This document shows, in pieces, positions 60,571 through 64,000 of a stretch of DNA of 64,000 bases. Position 1 is the first letter of the stretch; every line of letters begins with the position of its first letter. The translations under genes and the position numbers were made by a program. This DNA comes from Stieleria sp. JC731 (GTDB lineage: Bacteria > Planctomycetota > Planctomycetia > Pirellulales > Pirellulaceae). Under the pieces are notes generated by a model. The model was not told the DNA's origin. It saw nothing but the letters and a program-made list of their open reading frames with translations, and did no database searches. The stretch is taken from assembly GCF_020966635.1 (NCBI RefSeq), contig NZ_JAJKFQ010000001.1:1-64000 (forward strand). Reading direction: 5' to 3'.

Positions 60571-62079
60571 ATGTCTCTTGCTGATATTTACCGTCCTAAA
60601 TTGAGAAACCCAGCCGCGGGCTACGATCCCGTCTATGGGCCGATCGGTGGAAAATCTTCGACATTTGCTGGAAAAACTGTTTTCGAGCGATCGGTAAATT
60701 GGTGGGTGATGCTTGTCGGATCATCGATCGCGCTGATCACCAGTAGCTATCTCGCCTGGTCTTCGTTGACGTCTTCAAGCGTTGCCGGTTGCGGTGGCGA
60801 CCTGTTTGACTGCTCGAACGTACTTCACAGTCGTTTTTCGTCTGTGATGTCTGTACCGGTTAGCATTCCTGCAATGATTGCCCACGCAACCATCCTGGGG
60901 ATGTTGTTTTGGCAACCAGTGTCACAGGCCGCATCGAAGGTGCGTTGGTCGATTTTAGGCCTACTTGCTTTTTCAGTTGCCGCTGCTGCGATCTGGTTTG
61001 TCGGATTGCAGTTCATCTGGTTGCAGCACTTGTGTCCCTATTGCCTCGCCGCACACACAGCAGGCCTAATCGTGTTGGGGGCGTACCTGACCAGTGGGCA
61101 CACTTATCATGGGGTATCCAAAGTTGCGTTGGCTTTGGTCGCATTGGTCGGAACGGCGGGTTTCATCGGCCTGCAATTTTTGAACGATGCACCGGTGACT
61201 TACGAGGTCATTGATCACACAGCTCCAGCCGCTACAGAAGTCGGAACCGAATCCCTCGAAGAAACATCGACGGAAATGGAACTGTTCGAGGCTCCTACGC
61301 TGTCGTCTAATGATTCCTCGTCTAGCGGGATGCAGGCTGAAGATTCCAGCGAATCGACCCATCTCGTCAGTGACCATCAGATGATTGCATTCGCGATGTC
61401 GATGTTCAGTCCCGTTTCAATCGTCACCAATCAAGTTACTGCGGAAGACACTGACTCGGCTGATGAGCCGTCTGCTGCCGAAACGAACTCTGCTGACGTT
61501 GTTCCCAGCAGTACTGTTCGGTTGTTGAAGAACGTCAAGCTAGAGACTGCCTCTTGGCCCCTGATCGGTAAGCCAGATGCGGAATTGGTATTTGTCGAAA
61601 TGTTCGACTACACCTGTCCTCACTGCCAACGAACCCACCGTTCGCTCGAAGCCGCTCGTAAGCATTTCGGTGATCGGCTAGCTGTGATCTCGTTGCCGGT
61701 TCCCTTGGATCGTGACTGCAATCCGACCGTCCGTTCGACAAGCAGCAGCCATGCGGAAGCTTGCGAGCTTGCAAAGCTAGCCGTTGCGGTGTGGATGACT
61801 GATCGAGATCAGTTCGACGCGTTCCACAACTATTTGTTTGAATCGCGACCACGCTACAGCCAAGCGTATGCGAAAGCACGAACGATGGTCGACGCTGCGA
61901 AACTTGATTCGACGATGCGTGGGACCGGGCCGAGCGACTACATCTCGAAACATGTCACGCTTTACCAGCGTGCCGGCAGCGGAACGATTCCTAAGTTGTT
62001 GTTCCCAGAAACGACGGTGGCTGGTGCGGTCGAATCGCCACAGTCGTTCATCAATTTGATCGAACGCAATCTTCGATAG
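60571..62079 (+). CDS. Fused VKOR/DsbA-like disulfide-forming membrane protein
   Basis: A 502-residue fusion. Residues about 40-220 are a vitamin-K-epoxide-reductase-type bundle of four or five membrane helices: the loop pair Cys74 and Cys81 (CGGDLFDCSNV) and the active CxxC at Cys155-Cys158 (LCPYCLAAH). A Ser/Glu/Asp-rich linker spans about 225-325. Residues about 335-500 are a DsbA-like thioredoxin domain with CPHC at Cys349-Cys352 (FDYTCPHCQRTHRSLE). The VKOR part re-oxidises the thioredoxin part, so one protein can carry out disulfide formation in the periplasm, as in cyanobacterial fusions. The ATG at 60571 is chosen as the first Met close to the membrane part. Confidence 0.9.
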   Translation: MSLADIYRPKLRNPAAGYDPVYGPIGGKSSTFAGKTVFERSVNWWVMLVGSSIALITSSYLAWSSLTSSSVAGCGGDLFDCSNVLHSRFSSVMSVPVSIPAMIAHATILGMLFWQPVSQAASKVRWSILGLLAFSVAAAAIWFVGLQFIWLQHLCPYCLAAHTAGLIVLGAYLTSGHTYHGVSKVALALVALVGTAGFIGLQFLNDAPVTYEVIDHTAPAATEVGTESLEETSTEMELFEAPTLSSNDSSSSGMQAEDSSESTHLVSDHQMIAFAMSMFSPVSIVTNQVTAEDTDSADEPSAAETNSADVVPSSTVRLLKNVKLETASWPLIGKPDAELVFVEMFDYTCPHCQRTHRSLEAARKHFGDRLAVISLPVPLDRDCNPTVRSTSSSHAEACELAKLAVAVWMTDRDQFDAFHNYLFESRPRYSQAYAKARTMVDAAKLDSTMRGTGPSDYISKHVTLYQRAGSGTIPKLLFPETTVAGAVESPQSFINLIERNLR

Positions 62080-62144
62080 TCAAGCAAAGCTGCGACTGGC
62101 AAGCAGGTTCGGTACAGACACCAAACCTGCTTGCACTTCTGCGA

Positions 62145-64000
62145 TCAGTTCACTGCAGGCTGTTCAGCCTCAATCGCTTTGCTCCTGCCAAACCAAGCCA
62201 ACAGCGGTGGCAACAATAGCAAGTCACCAAATAGGGCCGATCCGATGGTCAAGCAGGTGATGACGGCGAAGATCCTCTGTTCCCGCATCCCGCTAATCAA
62301 GACGGACGAGATACCCAGAACCAGGATGACGGTCGTCATGATCAGCGCGCTACCGGTACTGACAAAGGCCGAGCGGATCGCATCCCGCTGATTCATTTGT
62401 TGGGCATCTTCCCGGTATCGGGATAGGAAATGGATCGTATCGTCGACAGCGATCCCAAGGCAAACCGTAAACGCACAAACGGCGGCAATCTCTAGCGACT
62501 GACCCATCCAGTAGAAGCAGGCCCCGGTGAAGGCCAGTGGGAACGTATTCGGCACGATCGCAATTAAACCAAGCCTGATCGACCGGAACGCGATCGTTAG
62601 CACCACGAAGATGATGATCGAGGCGCTACCCAGGCTGTAAACCAGATCCAAAACGACTTGATACAGATTCTTCCAACGGTTGATGGGTCTGCCGCTTAAC
62701 CGCAGATCAAAAGCTTGGTGTTCGGCTGCGATCGCGTCCAGTCCTTCGTCGATGCGTTTGAATACAGGTGCGTATGCGGCAATCCCGACATCTCGAATTT
62801 TGAATCTGACAACGGCAGAACGGTCATCAGGTTTGTAGAAAGCGTGTTTCAGTGGTGGCGGCAGCAGTTCGGCGATCGAAAGACGAGCGCTCGCGTCAGG
62901 ATCCCCTGGCAATACGTCGATGAATCGCTGAAGTGATACCGGACTTCCGATCAGCTCTTCGCGATCGAGCAATTGCTGTGCTTGAGCGATCACCTCGCGA
63001 ATCTCATCGGAACCGTCTTTAACATCGTTGTTCCATTGGATCTGCACCGTTGCCGGTTCCGTACCGCCCATCGCTTCGTCCAGCGTTGCCATCGCAACAA
63101 GTGCGGGCGCGTCGTTAGGAAGCAGCATTGCGACGCGTTGGTCCGGATTCATTTGCAGGCTGATTAACAGCAATGCGATTGTACTGCCGATCGCGATACT
63201 GCCCATCATTCGGTAGTGACGCATAGACCATTCGATCACGGGGCCGATCTTCGCCAAATTGCGATCGATCACGTTTTCTTTGGAAGTCAGTTGAACTCTG
63301 TTACCCAGACGCGATGCACACGCGAAAGGGATGATGATCATGACGGCCAAGAACGACAGACAAACACCGACGACGCAACTGAGTCCAAATTCTTGAACGA
63401 CTTCGTTTTGTGCGAGCGCTAGCGAACCAAGTCCGATCGCGGTGGTCAGCGATGTTAAGAAGCAAGCCATTCCGACTCGTTCAATTCCACGTTTGGCCGC
63501 ATCACGCGGCGAGAGTCCTTGATTGCGAAGACGCCGGATATCGAGGAACAGGTGGATGCTGTCGGTGAAGCCTACCATGCCGATCAAAACCGGCGTTACG
63601 ATTTCGTTGAAAGGATTGTCTTGCAGATCCAGTAGCGGCAGCGAACCCAGCGCCCAGTAGACGCCGATGATCGGCGGTGCGGCAACGATCACGACGCTTG
63701 CGAAGCCACGGAACAAAATGATCGCCATCAACGTGACCATCCCCAGAGCGATCCAAACAAATCGTTTTTGGTTCTGGTCACGGGCCTCCAGAATAGCCAT
63801 TGTCGTCGGGACACGCCCAGCGACTTGGATTTGTAGTCCCAAGTCAGGATAGTTTGCCGCGGTATCCACAGCGGTCTGTTGGATCTTGTCGATCGCGGTA
63901 TTGTCGTCTTCGACAAATAGCCAATCTAACTTCATCAACAATAGCAACGTCTTGCCGTCTTCGGAAAGCAGCTGCCCGGCGATCAGTGGATGGTTCAGTG
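62145..64000 (-). CDS. MMPL/RND-family exporter (partial, N-terminus outside the window)
   Basis: The frame runs off the right edge; about 617 codons are visible. It contains two sterol-sensing-like blocks of membrane helices separated by a periplasmic loop: FNEIVTPVLIGMVGFTDSIH with following RRLRNQGLSPRDAAKRGIE, and the matching second half AVCAFTVCLGIAVDDTIHFL and MREQRIFAVITCLT. This is the MMPL/HpnN layout of RND exporters that move lipids or hydrophobic compounds. The upstream residues (LNHPLIAGQLLSEDGKTLL) are in frame, so the protein is longer than shown. It ends convergently with the VKOR-DsbA gene. Confidence 0.9.
   Translation of the reverse strand, partial: LNHPLIAGQLLSEDGKTLLLLMKLDWLFVEDDNTAIDKIQQTAVDTAANYPDLGLQIQVAGRVPTTMAILEARDQNQKRFVWIALGMVTLMAIILFRGFASVVIVAAPPIIGVYWALGSLPLLDLQDNPFNEIVTPVLIGMVGFTDSIHLFLDIRRLRNQGLSPRDAAKRGIERVGMACFLTSLTTAIGLGSLALAQNEVVQEFGLSCVVGVCLSFLAVMIIIPFACASRLGNRVQLTSKENVIDRNLAKIGPVIEWSMRHYRMMGSIAIGSTIALLLISLQMNPDQRVAMLLPNDAPALVAMATLDEAMGGTEPATVQIQWNNDVKDGSDEIREVIAQAQQLLDREELIGSPVSLQRFIDVLPGDPDASARLSIAELLPPPLKHAFYKPDDRSAVVRFKIRDVGIAAYAPVFKRIDEGLDAIAAEHQAFDLRLSGRPINRWKNLYQVVLDLVYSLGSASIIIFVVLTIAFRSIRLGLIAIVPNTFPLAFTGACFYWMGQSLEIAAVCAFTVCLGIAVDDTIHFLSRYREDAQQMNQRDAIRSAFVSTGSALIMTTVILVLGISSVLISGMREQRIFAVITCLTIGSALFGDLLLLPPLLAWFGRSKAIEAEQPAVN

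Overview
The window reads as chromosome of a marine-type planctomycete of the Pirellulaceae (Rhodopirellula/Blastopirellula-like). The support is lineage-typical protein content: a cytochrome/DUF1549/DUF1553 protein paired with a DUF1501 protein, several secreted sulfatases, a TIGR03067 protein, an M56 peptidase with its BlaI repressor, and two proteins that open with a LEPRxLL-type signature (LEPRQLLA at the left edge, LEDRILLSA in a 4660-residue giant). Genus and species cannot be fixed from the sequence alone.

Layout. 1-1332: start of a LEPRxLL/C-type-lectin surface protein, minus strand, cut by the window edge. 1921-9224: an accessory island with two different large serine recombinases pointing outwards, a small gene coupled to the first, and between them a divergent pair of unknown operons; the second recombinase frame runs into a tRNA-Asn gene. 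9503-12779: a sulfatase/tyrosine-phosphatase/cytochrome c fusion and a DMT permease. 12952-18502: two matching 18-bp dyads, a BlaI-type repressor and a 1678-residue M56 sensor-like protein with carboxypeptidase-regulatory, thioredoxin-like and beta-propeller parts. 18546-28704: MFS permease, an array of 34-bp hairpin repeats, the DUF1549/DUF1553-DUF1501 pair, a degenerate shikimate-dehydrogenase-like gene next to a SMUG1-type uracil-DNA glycosylase, a class III aminotransferase and a coiled-coil protein. 28779-36420: sulfatase, STN-domain lipoprotein-like secreted protein, a peptide-use operon (M19 dipeptidase, small symporter subunit, sodium:solute symporter), and a fused TssB-TssC contractile-sheath protein. 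36732-50714: the giant surface protein with DUF4347, beta-helix, LamG, C-type lectin and cadherin-like repeats, including a recent 1593-bp in-frame duplication. 51443-64000: small membrane protein, a sulfatase-GH43-LamG fusion, palindromic repeats, YheT-like hydrolase, two tandem lipid kinases, TIGR03067 and BON-domain proteins, a VKOR-DsbA fusion and the end of an MMPL/RND exporter.

How it fits together. Much of the window serves a life of attaching to and digesting sulfated polysaccharide: three sulfatases (two fused to other enzymes), cytochrome-linked planctomycete proteins, lectin and LamG surface modules, and a dipeptide uptake/cleavage operon. Regulation is visible in the BlaI dyads and in a few clear intrinsic terminators. 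The pieces most likely to be new are the sulfatase-phosphatase-cytochrome fusion, the sheath fusion without any other type VI gene nearby, the M56-thioredoxin-propeller protein under BlaI control, and the two-recombinase island with its unknown cargo. All functions are read from sequence patterns by eye; no database search was run.
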